From positions 114,865 through 178,864 of the forward strand of contig CALJDU010000034.1 of the NCBI GenBank assembly GCA_938024995.1: DNA of 64,000 nt. Direction: 5' to 3'. Made by a program: the position numbers and the translations under genes. Of the stretch, positions 16,774 to 26,734 are shown one piece after another (position 1 is the first letter of the stretch; each line of letters starts with the position of its first letter). The notes below the pieces were generated by a model that ran no database searches, was not told the origin of the DNA, and was given only the letters and a program-made list of their open reading frames with translations. Source of the stretch: an uncultured bacterium. GTDB taxonomy: Bacteria; Myxococcota_A; Polyangia; Polyangiales; Houyiibacteriaceae.

Positions 16774-17355
16774 TCACGAGTGCCGACCCACGCGGTCCGC
16801 GAGGAGCACTGAATGCGCGACGGCTGCGCGGAACGCCTCGATCTCCTCGTCGCCAGTCGGCGCGTCGCGGCCAGTGAAGATCAGCTGCGCGCCACCCATC
16901 GTCAGGTAGTTCGCGCCGATGTCGACGAGTCGAGCGTAGATATCGGTCGGGAGCAACGACGTCACGAGCTCCGCCGACGGACCATCTTCGCGGTGCGTCA
17001 TGATGCCATCCGGCGTCGCGCTAATGAGGGTGCGCCCGTCGAAGTCGGCGAGGGACTTGCCGCCTACGCGGTACGCCGCGACCACCGCGGGCGGGAGCGG
17101 CTCGCGGGTCTCTACACGGATGGTGGTCGCGAGAGAAGGGTGCACTTCGCACACGACCCGCCGCTGGTTCACGTTCGCGTGGACGATGGGACCGCCCGCA
17201 TCGATCAGTTGACCGCCCAAGGCGAACGCGATGCGCTCTCCGGCCTCCCTGACGCGTTGGTCCTGTCGGGAGCCTTGCTTTCGTTCCTTCAAGAAGAACC
17301 ATTGTCCGACCGCGAGCGCGACCGCTGCGGTGATGATGAGAAGGGAGAGATCCAC
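16774..17355 (-). CDS. Membrane-anchored hypothetical protein
   Basis: This 193-residue protein with GTG start opens with a single N-terminal hydrophobic helix ([20 protein letters not shown]), then a basic stretch KERKQGSRQ consistent with the cytoplasmic side. A soluble alpha/beta domain of about 150 residues follows, with no recognised motif. It lies on the same strand as oxyR and the following unknown gene, with gaps of about 50-70 bases. Similar single-anchor proteins of unknown role are frequent in Myxococcota. No function is assigned. Confidence 0.55.
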   Translation of the reverse strand: MDLSLLIITAAVALAVGQWFFLKERKQGSRQDQRVREAGERIAFALGGQLIDAGGPIVHANVNQRRVVCEVHPSLATTIRVETREPLPPAVVAAYRVGGKSLADFDGRTLISATPDGIMTHREDGPSAELVTSLLPTDIYARLVDIGANYLTMGGAQLIFTGRDAPTGDEEIEAFRAAVAHSVLLADRVGRHS

Positions 17356-17407
17356 GCGGCCTTAGGGTACGTCGAAACGCGACGCGGCGCAGCTTCCGAG
17401 CGGAACG

Positions 17408-17848
17408 CTAGGCTTCCTCAAAGAGATAGGGCGCGAGAAGCGCTTCGAATCCTTGGGCCGCCCCTTGTTCGTGACACCAAACAATGGCCTCCGCGCGCGT
17501 ACGAACGATCGAGAGCGCGATCTTCGTCGGGAGCAGCCATGTCATCGCGCGACCCAACCCGCTCGCGACCCGGCCGCGCGCGATGAGGACGGCGCCGTCC
17601 ACCCGAGAACGACTGTTGCGAGCGACGTCCGCGAGTCGCTTTCTCCGGGAGGCGTTGGACCCGCTCGAATGAACGAAGTCATAGACCACGATCACGGGGA
17701 GCGGGACGTCCTCGCTGAGCGTGTTCATCAGCGCTGAGAACGAGTCGTCGGAGGTGTCCTTCTGCTGAATCCAGACGACCCTCCCGATCACGACAACGCG
17801 CGCTCCGGGGACGTCCAGCTTGAGCACTGGGTTCACCGGCGGGGCCAC
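17408..17848 (-). CDS. Hypothetical soluble alpha/beta protein, STAS-like layout
   Basis: This 146-residue protein with GTG start has no signal or membrane segment. Alternating strands and helices (GARVVVIGRVVWI, PLPVIVVYDFVHSSGS, then a basic RRKRLADVARNSRS helix and DGAVLIARGRV) recall the SpoIIAA/STAS-like single-domain proteins common in myxobacteria. The protein near 61.1 kb has the same layout: threshold strand, Arg-rich helix, central hydrophobic strand, and an AxxWL or AxxFL ending. I infer the two may be distant paralogues. Function is unknown; regulatory partner switching is only a guess. Confidence 0.55.
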   Translation of the reverse strand: MAPPVNPVLKLDVPGARVVVIGRVVWIQQKDTSDDSFSALMNTLSEDVPLPVIVVYDFVHSSGSNASRRKRLADVARNSRSRVDGAVLIARGRVASGLGRAMTWLLPTKIALSIVRTRAEAIVWCHEQGAAQGFEALLAPYLFEEA

Positions 17849-17980
17849 GTGGCTCGTCGCCCCAGCTCGTTTCGCGCGTGAACGCCCATCGTCAAAGCAG
17901 GGTAGAGGCTACCCGTGTTCATCGGGAATCAAGCGACCGTCAAACCTCCATCGGGGCTAAGCCGATTCGCGCCGCCTGGG

Positions 17981-18004
17981 CGCCCCGAGCCCGAGCTCGG
18001 GGCG
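17981..18004. terminator. Strong GC hairpin downstream of the RRM gene
   Basis: A perfect 10-bp stem (CGCCCCGAGC with GCTCGGGGCG) with a CCGA loop lies 12 bases beyond the RRM gene stop. No T-run follows on either strand, so it is either a non-canonical terminator or an RNA-stabilising 3' hairpin. Confidence 0.5.
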
Positions 18005-18016
18005 ACCGTTTAGACG

Positions 18017-18265
18017 CTACGCGGAGAGGGACCAGTTCGCGTCCACGAGGTCTGCGACGATCTCTTCGTCTTCGATCTCGATGCCGGAGAGGTCAGAACA
18101 CGCGTGCTCCGCCTCCCAAGCTGTCGTGAAGAGGACCCAAGCGATGCGCTCGCCGTTGACTCGCTCCGTGAACACGTCGTCGATCTCCCCATACTCCGCG
18201 CAGAGGGTGAAGATATCCTCTTCGTCGTAGTCGTGGGGTAGGTGCCGAATTCGAATGGTACGCAT
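18017..18265 (-). CDS. Small RRM-fold protein
   Basis: At 82 residues this is about one RNA recognition motif. An RNP2-like strand IRIRHLP and an RNP1-like strand ERIAWVLF surround an acidic first helix (DYDEEDIFTLCAEYGEIDDVF). The start is set by a perfect AGGAGGT Shine-Dalgarno sequence five bases upstream, implying strong translation; a longer in-frame start exists but is not supported. Bacterial RRM proteins of about 80-100 residues are usually cold-shock-type RNA binders. Here most of the surface aromatic residues that stack on RNA are replaced (only Trp in RNP1 remains) and the protein is acidic, so the binding mode may differ. It lies just downstream of the sigma-54 activator on the same strand. 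Confidence 0.8.
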   Translation of the reverse strand: MRTIRIRHLPHDYDEEDIFTLCAEYGEIDDVFTERVNGERIAWVLFTTAWEAEHACSDLSGIEIEDEEIVADLVDANWSLSA

Positions 18266-18315
18266 ACCGAACCTCCTGTGTGCGCCTCTCGTTTTGCAAC
18301 GACGATGCCAGGTGG

Positions 18316-19662
18316 CTACGAGACGTTTTCTTTTTGGCCGCGCTGGGTCAGGTCCTTCATCGAGACGCCCCATTCCCGAAGTCGGTATTGGATCTTGCGG
18401 CGACTGATTCCGAGCACCTTCGAGGCGCCTTGAATCGTACCCACGCTTTGCAGAGTGCGGAGTATCGCCCATCGCTCGAGCGCCGCGAGGCTGACGCCGG
18501 GGACCATCAGCGCGAGCTCCTCTTCGTTGGTGGGGACCTCTGCGATGGGAAGGTCGGCGACGGTGATGAGGTCTCCTTCGCACATCACGACCGCCGTCTC
18601 GATCGCGTTGCGAAGCGCTCGCACGTTGCCCGGCCAGGTGTGCAAAAGTAGCGCTCGCCGCGCGTCGTCATCAAAGCCGCGGATCTCCACGTCGTTCTCT
18701 TGCGCGAGCTCTGCCAGGAAGTGGTTCGCGAGGACCATGATGTCGCTCGGTCGGACGCGTAGCGGTGGCACGGTGAGTCGCACGACGTTCAGTCGGTAGA
18801 AGAGATCCTCTCGAAACTGCCCATCCGCGACCATCGCCTGAAGGTCGCGGTTGCTCGCCGCGACGACCCGCACGTCCACTTTGACCGGTGTATCGCCTCC
18901 GACTCGTTCGAACTCTCTCTCTTGAAGAAAGCGGAGAAGCTTGACCTGGGTCATCGGGGGGACCTCGCTGATCTCATCGAGGAAGAGCGTGCCGCCGTGG
19001 GCTCGCTCAAAACGCCCCATCCGCCGCGCGACCGCGCCAGTGAACGCGCCGCGCTCGTGCCCAAAGAGCTCGGACTCAAGCAGATGAGAGGAGAGCGCCG
19101 AGCAGTTGAGCTTGATGAACGGTCCTTTGACTCGCTTGGAGTTCCGGTGAATGGCGGCCGCGATCATTTCCTTGCCGGTCCCGGTCTCGCCGAAGATCCA
19201 AACGGTCGCGCGGCTCTTCGCGACTTGGCTGACCTGCTTGAGCAAGCGGATCATGACAGGGTGCGAGCCAACGATTCCGCTGAAGTCGTCGAGGTCGAGG
19301 CGCTCGAAGGCGGCGCGCTGGGCCCTCTGTGCCGCGCGCTTGCTCTTAGGGCGCTGCGCGAGCCGGGCCAAGAGCGACGTCAGCACGGCGGGGCGGACAT
19401 CGGGCGGAACACACGCATCGGCGCCGTTTTTGTACGCCTCGCTGATCGCGTCTTGGGTCAGCACGACGATCCCCACGTCGCCTGCGGCGTCTCGAAGCGA
19501 TGCGCAGTTCGGGTCGTCGGTGATGATGAGATCCGGAGACGAGACCATGATGGCGTCCACGGCAGCCCTCGCGTCGTCGAAGCGATCCACCAAGAACCGT
19601 TCCCGGAGCGCGTCCTCCGGAGCGCGTGACGCGATCAAAAAAACATGGGAGCGCTGGCCCAT
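18316..19662 (-). CDS. Sigma-54 enhancer-binding regulator with degenerate receiver
   Basis: This 448-residue protein has a receiver-like N-terminus (1-115), an AAA+ central domain and a C-terminal Fis-type HTH ([20 protein letters not shown]). The AAA+ domain has Walker A GETGTGKE, the GAFTGA sigma-54 contact loop and Walker B GGTLFLDE. All are intact, so it should activate RpoN-dependent promoters. In the receiver, the usual N-terminal acidic pair is IASR and the Lys region reads CVPPDV. An Asp remains at IITDDP, so ordinary phosphorylation control is doubtful. It is transcribed away from the ATP-grasp ligase operon, with a gap of about 170 bases, and could regulate it, which is inference. 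No histidine kinase is adjacent. Confidence 0.88.
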   Translation of the reverse strand: MGQRSHVFLIASRAPEDALRERFLVDRFDDARAAVDAIMVSSPDLIITDDPNCASLRDAAGDVGIVVLTQDAISEAYKNGADACVPPDVRPAVLTSLLARLAQRPKSKRAAQRAQRAAFERLDLDDFSGIVGSHPVMIRLLKQVSQVAKSRATVWIFGETGTGKEMIAAAIHRNSKRVKGPFIKLNCSALSSHLLESELFGHERGAFTGAVARRMGRFERAHGGTLFLDEISEVPPMTQVKLLRFLQEREFERVGGDTPVKVDVRVVAASNRDLQAMVADGQFREDLFYRLNVVRLTVPPLRVRPSDIMVLANHFLAELAQENDVEIRGFDDDARRALLLHTWPGNVRALRNAIETAVVMCEGDLITVADLPIAEVPTNEEELALMVPGVSLAALERWAILRTLQSVGTIQGASKVLGISRRKIQYRLREWGVSMKDLTQRGQKENVS

Positions 19663-19750
19663 CCGCGAATCATGCCCGGGCGCGCAAGAACTGCCATCTC
19701 AAAGCAGCACGTGCGCATATTTTTCACGTCTGCGAGAAGCCGCTTCTTGT

Positions 19751-19763
19751 GGGGCGTCGCCCC
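19751..19763. promoter_or_regulatory. Dyad GGGGCG/CGCCCC in divergent gap
   Basis: A 13-base perfect dyad with a single central base lies between the sigma-54 activator and the ligase operon, about 73 bases before the ligase ATG. It could be an operator or part of a leader hairpin. I could not place a -24/-12 sigma-54 promoter here with confidence. Confidence 0.3.
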
Positions 19764-19835
19764 GCCTTGTCGAAGCTTCCCCAAGACAATCGTCGCCGGC
19801 TCTGTCTGGCGCGCGGTGTGCAAAGCGCGGCGAAC

Positions 19836-20716
19836 ATGAACGTCGTCGTCCTCGGTCGCACGAAGGCCAACCCCTCCACCGCGAACCTCGTGAACGCGCT
19901 AACCGAGAGACAGGTCACGTGCGCGTGGCTGGATCCTCTCCAGACATCGGTGGCCGTTGGCGATCCGCGGCTTCGCTCGGAGGGACGTCGCCTGCCGCCC
20001 CCGGACGCGGTCGTCGCGCGGATCGACCAAGGCGCCACGGACCACGCCTCGGTGCTTCTCGAGCACCTCGAGTCACAGGGCGTTCCGACATTTCCCTCTG
20101 CGGCGAGTCTACGGCTCTCGCGCCACAAAGGGCGCACCTTGATGGCGCTTAGCGCGGCAGGAATCGACGTCCCAGAGTCGATCTGTCTTCGGTCGACCGA
20201 AGTCGACCAGGTGATCGATGACATCACGGGGTTGCCCATCATCCTGAAGACGGCGCGAGGCAAAGGTGGCGAGGGGGTGTTTCTGGCGGAGTCCCGTGGA
20301 ACCGCGCGAGCGATCGCGGCGTGGGTTGAGCGAGATGGTGGCCAGCTCATCGCGCAGCGCTTCGTCGAGGAGAGCCGTGGGGTCGATGTCCGTGTCTTCG
20401 TGGTTGGTGAGCGTGCGCTCGGCGCGGTTCGTCGCTGCGCGCAGTCGCCTGGCGAATACCGAAGCAACATCAACGTTGGGGGCGCCGCGACGCGCTTCCC
20501 GTTGAACGACACCGTGGCGTCGCTCGCGGTGCGGAGCGCCCAAGCGCTAGGGCTCCCATTCGCAGGGGTCGACATCTTGATGTCCCACCGCGGCCCGCTG
20601 GTGATCGAGGTTAACTCCGCGCCAGGGATCAACGGATTTTCGCGCGACTCGGGGATCGACGCGGCGGGCGCTCTCGCCGACTTCATCACTGCGCATCTCG
20701 CTGGAGCGCGGGTCGC

Positions 20717-20720
<4 letters not shown>
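19836..20720 (+). CDS. RimK-like ATP-grasp amino-acid/peptide ligase
   Basis: The protein has 294 residues from ATG; longer upstream frames add unrelated Cys/Arg-rich sequence. The pre-ATP-grasp domain (1-90) is followed by an ATP-grasp fold. It has phosphate-loop PIILKTARGKGGEGVFL with Lys138, RVFVVGERALGAVRR, and metal/ATP residues in FAGVDILM and LVIEVNSAPGINGF (Asp246, Glu258, Asn260). This matches the RimK/LysX family, which joins an amino acid to a carboxylate by an acyl-phosphate intermediate; RimK adds glutamates to ribosomal protein S6. The substrate here is unknown. Its stop overlaps the GTG start of the next gene (GTGA), making it first in a three-gene coupled operon. Confidence 0.85.
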
Positions 20721-22152
<1,432 letters not shown>

Positions 22153-22153
<1 letters not shown>

Positions 22154-23145
22154 TGGACGCTCCTCTACAGGTTGATCGCCTCGACGTCGCGTCTCTTGCG
22201 CGCGGCGCGGTGCACCGTCTCGAGATCGCGCTCATGGAGGCGGCAGACGGAAGCCCGATCGCGCTCCCGACCTTGGTAGCCCGCGGCGCGCGTGAGGGGC
22301 CGGTCTTTGGTTTGACCGCGGCGGTTCACGGGAACGAGCTGAACGGGATCCCGGTGATCCACCAGCTCTTCGCGGGCCTTGACGTCAAGAACCTGCGAGG
22401 CACGGTCGTCGCGGTCATCGTCGTGAACGTTCCCGGGTACAAAGCGTGGCGACGAACCGTCGATCGCACGATTGATCTGAACACCGTGTTCCCTGGGCGT
22501 GCCCGAGGGAGCTTTCCCGAGGTCTACGCGAATCGTGTCATCAAGCGGATCGCGAGCGGCTTCGATCGCCTTTGCGACCTTCACACGGCCAGCTTTGGTC
22601 GCGTGAACTCGTTCTACGTTCGTGCCGACATGGACAACCCTGTGACGCGCCGGATGGCGTTCCTGTTGCGGCCACAGATCGTCCTGCACAACCCGCCGTC
22701 CGATCGCACGCTCCGTGGCGCTGTCGCCAAGCGCGGGATCCCGGCGGTCACGCTCGAGATCGGAGACCCGCAGCGCTTTCAGCCGGAGATGGTCCGCTCC
22801 GCGCTCAGTGGGGTACGTCGTTTGCTGGCGGAGGCCGGCATGATCGCGAGACGCAAAGCGCCGGCGTTCGCGCCGCCGGTGATCTGCGACCGCTCCGCGT
22901 GGATGTATGCGGACCGGGGCGGGCTCTTGCGGGTGCACCCGGCGCTCGGTGACAGCGTGTCAAAGGGCGACAAAGTCGCGACGCTCTACTCGCTCTATGG
23001 CGACGAGCTGAAGCGATACGCCGCGCCGCATGACGGTGTGGTGATCGGGAAGAGCGCGAACCCCGCCGGACCAGCGGGATCACGTATCCTCCACCTCGGT
23101 CGCCGTGCGCCGGTGGAGCGGTTCTCGCTCAGGGGCGTGGAGTGA
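22153..23145 (+). CDS. AstE/AspA-type zinc carboxypeptidase or deacylase
   Basis: The protein has 330 residues from the ATG that overlaps the previous stop (TGATG); a GTG six codons earlier is less likely. It matches the succinylglutamate desuccinylase/aspartoacylase family. The zinc ligands are HGNE (His59, Glu62) and His144 in CDLHTAS, with the substrate-binding motif DLNTVFPG and VTLEIGD supplying a likely catalytic Glu. The C-terminal domain (about 240-330) is the beta-barrel with HPALGDSVSKGDKVATLY typical of this family. These enzymes remove acyl groups from amino acids or trim C-terminal residues. In this operon it could trim or recycle what the two ligases add, which is inference from context. 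Confidence 0.85.
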
Positions 23146-23242
23146 AGCGCGCGTAGAGCGGGACGGATGAAAGCAGAGGGGTGAAGCGACCGAATCGCGT
23201 TTCACTAAGGCAAATCCTCTCGTCTTGAGGCACCCTCCGCGC

Positions 23243-24865
23243 GTGATTCGGCTCGACCACATCGGCAAGGCGCACGGGCGTCAGGTCCTCTTTTTCGATT
23301 CCTCGATGGGCGTCTTTCGCGGCGACACGATCGGGCTCGTCGGTCCGAACGGGGCCGGTAAGTCGACGATCTTGCGCATGATCGTTTCCGAAGAGGAGCC
23401 GGATGACGGAACCATCATCGTCGAGAAGAACGTGAGCGTCGGTTACTTCCGGCAGGACGTCGGCGAGATGAAGGGGCGCTCGGTTCTCGAGGAGACCATC
23501 GCGGGCGCTGGCGAAGTGGCGACAATCAAAGGCGAGCTGGACGCGCTTGAAGCGAAGATGATCGATCCGGCGTTCGCGGACGAAATGGCCGAACTCCTCG
23601 AGCGCTACGGCGATGTCCAGGGACGCTTCGAGGAGCTCGGCGGCTATGGCGTGGAGGCGAAGGCGCAAGAGATCCTCGCGGGTCTCGGCTTCTCCGAAGA
23701 CCGCGTGTCCGGAGACGTCGGGGCGCTCTCGGGGGGATGGAAGATGCGGGTCGCGCTCGCGCGGATCCTGTTGATGGGGCCCGACGTGCTCTTGCTCGAT
23801 GAGCCGACCAACCACCTCGACCTGGAGTCGATCTTGTGGCTCGAAGGGTTCCTCAAGCAGTTCGACGGCGCCATCGTGATGACGAGCCATGATCGCGAGT
23901 TCATGAACCGGCTCGTCACGAAAATTGTCGACATCGACGGAGGTCAGCTGACGACCTACACGGGCGACTACGAGTTCTACGTGCAGCAGCGCGCGCTCGG
24001 AGAGAAGCAACAAGAGGCGGCCTTCGCGCGGCAAGAGGCGATGCTCAAAAAGGAGCGCGAGTTCATCGCGCGTTTCAAGGCGCGGGCGAGTCACGCCGCG
24101 CAGGTTCAGTCGCGCGTGAAGAAGCTCGAAAAGATCGACACGTTGGAGCCACCGAAGAAGCGCCGCGTGGTGCGCTTTCAGTTTAAGGAGCCGAAGCGCT
24201 CGGGTGACGATGTCGCGAAGCTGGCGAAGGTGCGCAAGGCGTTCGGCGAACATGTCATCTACGACGAGTTCGATTTTCTCGTCCGGCGGCAGGAGCGCTG
24301 GTGCGTCATGGGACAGAACGGCGCGGGCAAGTCGACGCTGCTCAAGATGGTCTCCGGAGAGTCTGCCCCCGACGACGGCCGCGTCGCGGTCGGGCCAAGC
24401 GTGACGATGGCGTACTTCGCGCAACACGCGATGGATGTGCTCGACGGAACGCTCTCGGTGGTCCAGACGATCGAGCGCGCCTACCCGATGGCTTCCGTCG
24501 GCGCGCTCAAGACCTTGCTCGGCGCGTTTGGTTTCTCGGGCGCCGATGCCGACAAGAAGGTCGGCCTGCTCTCGGGCGGCGAGAAGTCGCGCTTAGTGCT
24601 CGCGCGGATGCTCTATGCGTCGCCGAATTTTCTCGTCCTCGATGAGCCGACCAACCATTTGGACCTGGGGACCAAGGAGATGCTCATGGAGGCGCTCGCG
24701 GGATATGGCGGCACGATGCTCTTCGTCTCCCACGATCGCGCCTTTCTCTCCGCGGTCGCGAATCGCGTTCTCGAGCTCACGCCCCAAGGCGCGGTCCTCT
24801 ACGGCGGCGGCTACGACGAGTACGTGGCGCAAGCGGGACACGAAGCGCCTGGGATGCGCGCCTAG
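23243..24865 (+). CDS. ABC-F family ATPase (Uup/EttA-like translation factor)
   Basis: The protein has 540 residues from a GTG giving the family-like start VIRLDHIGKAHG, with GAGG upstream; a TTG six codons earlier is possible. It has two ABC cassettes and no membrane domain. Cassette 1 has GPNGAGKST, LSGGWKMRVALARIL and LLLDEPTNHLDL; cassette 2 has GQNGAGKST, LSGGEKSRLVLARML and LVLDEPTNHLDL. Between them a charged helical linker (about 245-320) is the P-site tRNA interaction motif region. Members bind the ribosomal E site and help translation or antibiotic resistance. The stop overlaps the DUF1697 start (TAGTG). Confidence 0.9.
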   Translation: MIRLDHIGKAHGRQVLFFDSSMGVFRGDTIGLVGPNGAGKSTILRMIVSEEEPDDGTIIVEKNVSVGYFRQDVGEMKGRSVLEETIAGAGEVATIKGELDALEAKMIDPAFADEMAELLERYGDVQGRFEELGGYGVEAKAQEILAGLGFSEDRVSGDVGALSGGWKMRVALARILLMGPDVLLLDEPTNHLDLESILWLEGFLKQFDGAIVMTSHDREFMNRLVTKIVDIDGGQLTTYTGDYEFYVQQRALGEKQQEAAFARQEAMLKKEREFIARFKARASHAAQVQSRVKKLEKIDTLEPPKKRRVVRFQFKEPKRSGDDVAKLAKVRKAFGEHVIYDEFDFLVRRQERWCVMGQNGAGKSTLLKMVSGESAPDDGRVAVGPSVTMAYFAQHAMDVLDGTLSVVQTIERAYPMASVGALKTLLGAFGFSGADADKKVGLLSGGEKSRLVLARMLYASPNFLVLDEPTNHLDLGTKEMLMEALAGYGGTMLFVSHDRAFLSAVANRVLELTPQGAVLYGGGYDEYVAQAGHEAPGMRA

Positions 24866-25404
24866 TGGCGCGGTATGTCGCGCTCCTGCGCGGGATCAAC
24901 GTGGGCGGCAAGCGTCGCGTCTTGATGAAGGAGCTGCGCGGGCTCTGCGAGGACCTCGGCTTCACCGCGCCCGCGACCTATCTCCAGAGCGGAAACCTCG
25001 TGCTCAGCGCGGAGCAGAATACGGCGACGGTCGCCCACGTATTGCAGGAGGGCATCGCGGAGCGTTTCGGGCACGCCGACGTTCCGGTCTTGGTCTTCTC
25101 GGCGCGGTCGTATCGGGCGATGGCGAAGGCGCATCCCTTCGAGGGCAAAGGCGCGGATCCAAAGGCGCTCCACGTTGTCTTCCTCGCGAAGAAACCCAGC
25201 GCCGCGCAGGTCCGCGAGGTTCAGGCGGTCTCCTCGGGCGACGATGAGGTCTCGTTCGACAAGCGCGCGGCCTACCTGCATCTCCCGCGCGGGGTCGCGA
25301 AGACGAAGCTGAGCCAGACGCTCTTCGAGAAGAAGCTGAAGATGACCGCGACTGGGCGGAACTGGAAAACCACGCGAGCGCTCCTCGACCTGCTCGTGGG
25401 TTGA
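24865..25404 (+). CDS. DUF1697 family protein
   Basis: This 179-residue protein, the usual length for the family, has the hallmark N-terminus YVALLRGINVGGKRRVLMKEL and YLQSGNLVLSAEQ, then a conserved TATGRNWKTTRALLDLL end. Its function is unknown. It is cytoplasmic, with a GTG start overlapping the ABC-F stop by one base, so the two are probably co-translated. The stop faces the convergent R2K ATP-grasp gene 19 bases away. Confidence 0.9.
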   Translation: MARYVALLRGINVGGKRRVLMKELRGLCEDLGFTAPATYLQSGNLVLSAEQNTATVAHVLQEGIAERFGHADVPVLVFSARSYRAMAKAHPFEGKGADPKALHVVFLAKKPSAAQVREVQAVSSGDDEVSFDKRAAYLHLPRGVAKTKLSQTLFEKKLKMTATGRNWKTTRALLDLLVG

Positions 25405-25423
25405 GCGGGTCCACGGCGTCCAC

Positions 25424-26290
25424 TCAGACGAGCGCGCGGTAGAGCTCGCGGGGGTCCATCTGCTCGGGGAGGCGGACGACCTCGAGCGCGTTCAGCTCCA
25501 TCACGCAGAGCCGTCCGTCTCGCCTGCGCGCGAGGTCGACACAGAAGTGCTCGAGTCCGACGCGCCGAACCACCTCCGGTATGAGCTCAAGCGCTCGGTC
25601 GGTGAGTCGGTCCACGTCGAGGTCGTGGTAGGGCGCGTGGGCGGCGACCTCGCCGTTGACGACCGCGACGCGATGCTCTTCTGTGATCACGCGGCGACCC
25701 TCTCGGTAGGGGAGCGGCTTCAGGTCGATGAACTCGCGGACGGCGTACCCGCCCGAGAAGAGGTCGCCACGGACCGCCTTGAGCGTTCGCAAAATCGCGA
25801 GGAAGTCGTCATCGGAGGCGCCTTCCGGGATGAAGCACGCGCCTTCCCAGTCTTCCTTGGCGGACTTGAGGTGGTCACGGACGAAGAGCGGTCGCGTCAA
25901 CGTCTTCGCGAGCTCGAGCGCGAGTTCCGGAGCGTCATCTTCGGTGCAGACCGTGCGCGGCGTGAGGTCGCCGAGCTCGTCAACCCAGCGCGGCAAGTAC
26001 ATCGCGTTCGCGTACGCCTCGGGATCGCTCAGGAGCGTGACGCCGTGCTCAAAGCAGACCTCAAAGACCGTCGCGTATTCGTCTTCGCTCAGGATGAAGG
26101 AACGGAGCAGCGCCGGGCCGGGAGCCATCCCCTCGAGGTCTCGGCCGTCAGCCTCCATGAGCCGTTCAAGGGTCGCGACGGCGAACTCGATGTGAAGCTC
26201 CTCGAGCGCATCGATCTCGCGATCGAAGCCGTCGATTTCGTCCTGTTCGACGTGGGAGCGAGCGAAGAGGACGCGCGTTTCGGTCGGCAT
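25424..26290 (-). CDS. ATP-grasp protein resembling the R2K clade
   Basis: The protein has 288 residues from the internal ATG (MPTETRVLF); a longer start adds a His/Cys stub unlike the family. The N-terminal half carries the pre-ATP-grasp layout with LSDPEAYANAMYLP. The ATP-binding region has LFVRDHLKSAKEDW, SGGYAVREFIDLKPL and a metal-binding end LEHFCVDLARRRDGRLCVMELN, where Asp, Glu and Asn are the expected ligands. R2K-type ATP-grasp proteins often occur as single genes or in polymorphic systems, with unknown substrates. It stands alone between convergent and divergent neighbours. It is the third ATP-grasp-like gene within 7 kb, but is not close in sequence to the others. Confidence 0.7.
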   Translation of the reverse strand: MPTETRVLFARSHVEQDEIDGFDREIDALEELHIEFAVATLERLMEADGRDLEGMAPGPALLRSFILSEDEYATVFEVCFEHGVTLLSDPEAYANAMYLPRWVDELGDLTPRTVCTEDDAPELALELAKTLTRPLFVRDHLKSAKEDWEGACFIPEGASDDDFLAILRTLKAVRGDLFSGGYAVREFIDLKPLPYREGRRVITEEHRVAVVNGEVAAHAPYHDLDVDRLTDRALELIPEVVRRVGLEHFCVDLARRRDGRLCVMELNALEVVRLPEQMDPRELYRALV

Positions 26291-26449
26291 GGCCGCGCAA
26301 CATGTGTCGTCGAAACGAGAGTGCACGTGGAAACCGGCGACCCGCGCGGTTTCCGCATGAACATTGCGGGATCAGCACGGGGAGGCGCGGCGAACGGGTC
26401 GCTTCGCGCTCAATTCAGTTCGGCACGCGAGTTGCTCTGACAAAGGGGC

Positions 26450-26734
26450 ATGAACAACTCGAACCTTCTCTCCGTCCTCGCCCTTGTTCTCTTCTCCAGC
26501 GCGGCGCTCGTGGTCGCGCAGCCGCCAGGTCGACGCGGCCCTCCGCCTGAAGCCATCGAGGCCTGTGAGGGCCAAGAGGAGGGCGCCTCCTGTTCCTTCG
26601 CGGGGCGTCGCGGAGACACGCTCTCCGGGACCTGCCGTTCGCCTCACGACGAGAGCGCGCTGGCTTGTGTGCCCGAGGGACACGAGCGTCGCGAGCGAGG
26701 CGAGGGGGAGCGAGGTCGCCGCGGAGGACGGTGA
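26450..26734 (+). CDS. Small secreted Cys-containing protein
   Basis: This 94-residue protein has a signal peptide (1-23, LLSVLALVLFSSAALVVA), then PPGRRGPPPEAIEAC. A short domain follows with Cys in CEGQEEGASCSF, GTC and LAC and the phrase FAGRRGDTLSGTC. The tail is charged with Arg/Glu/Gly. I recall small exported proteins with this CxGxxxGxxCxFxGxxGxxxxGxC pattern, role unknown. Two disulfides would stabilise such a small domain. Its stop lies directly against the stop of the convergent NtrC-type regulator. Confidence 0.65.
   Translation: MNNSNLLSVLALVLFSSAALVVAQPPGRRGPPPEAIEACEGQEEGASCSFAGRRGDTLSGTCRSPHDESALACVPEGHERRERGEGERGRRGGR

Noticed and set aside
19626..19835. Upstream extension of the RimK-like gene
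   Set aside because: The extra 70 residues are unrelated to the family and overlap the divergent regulator start; ATG at 19836 gives the normal N-terminus.
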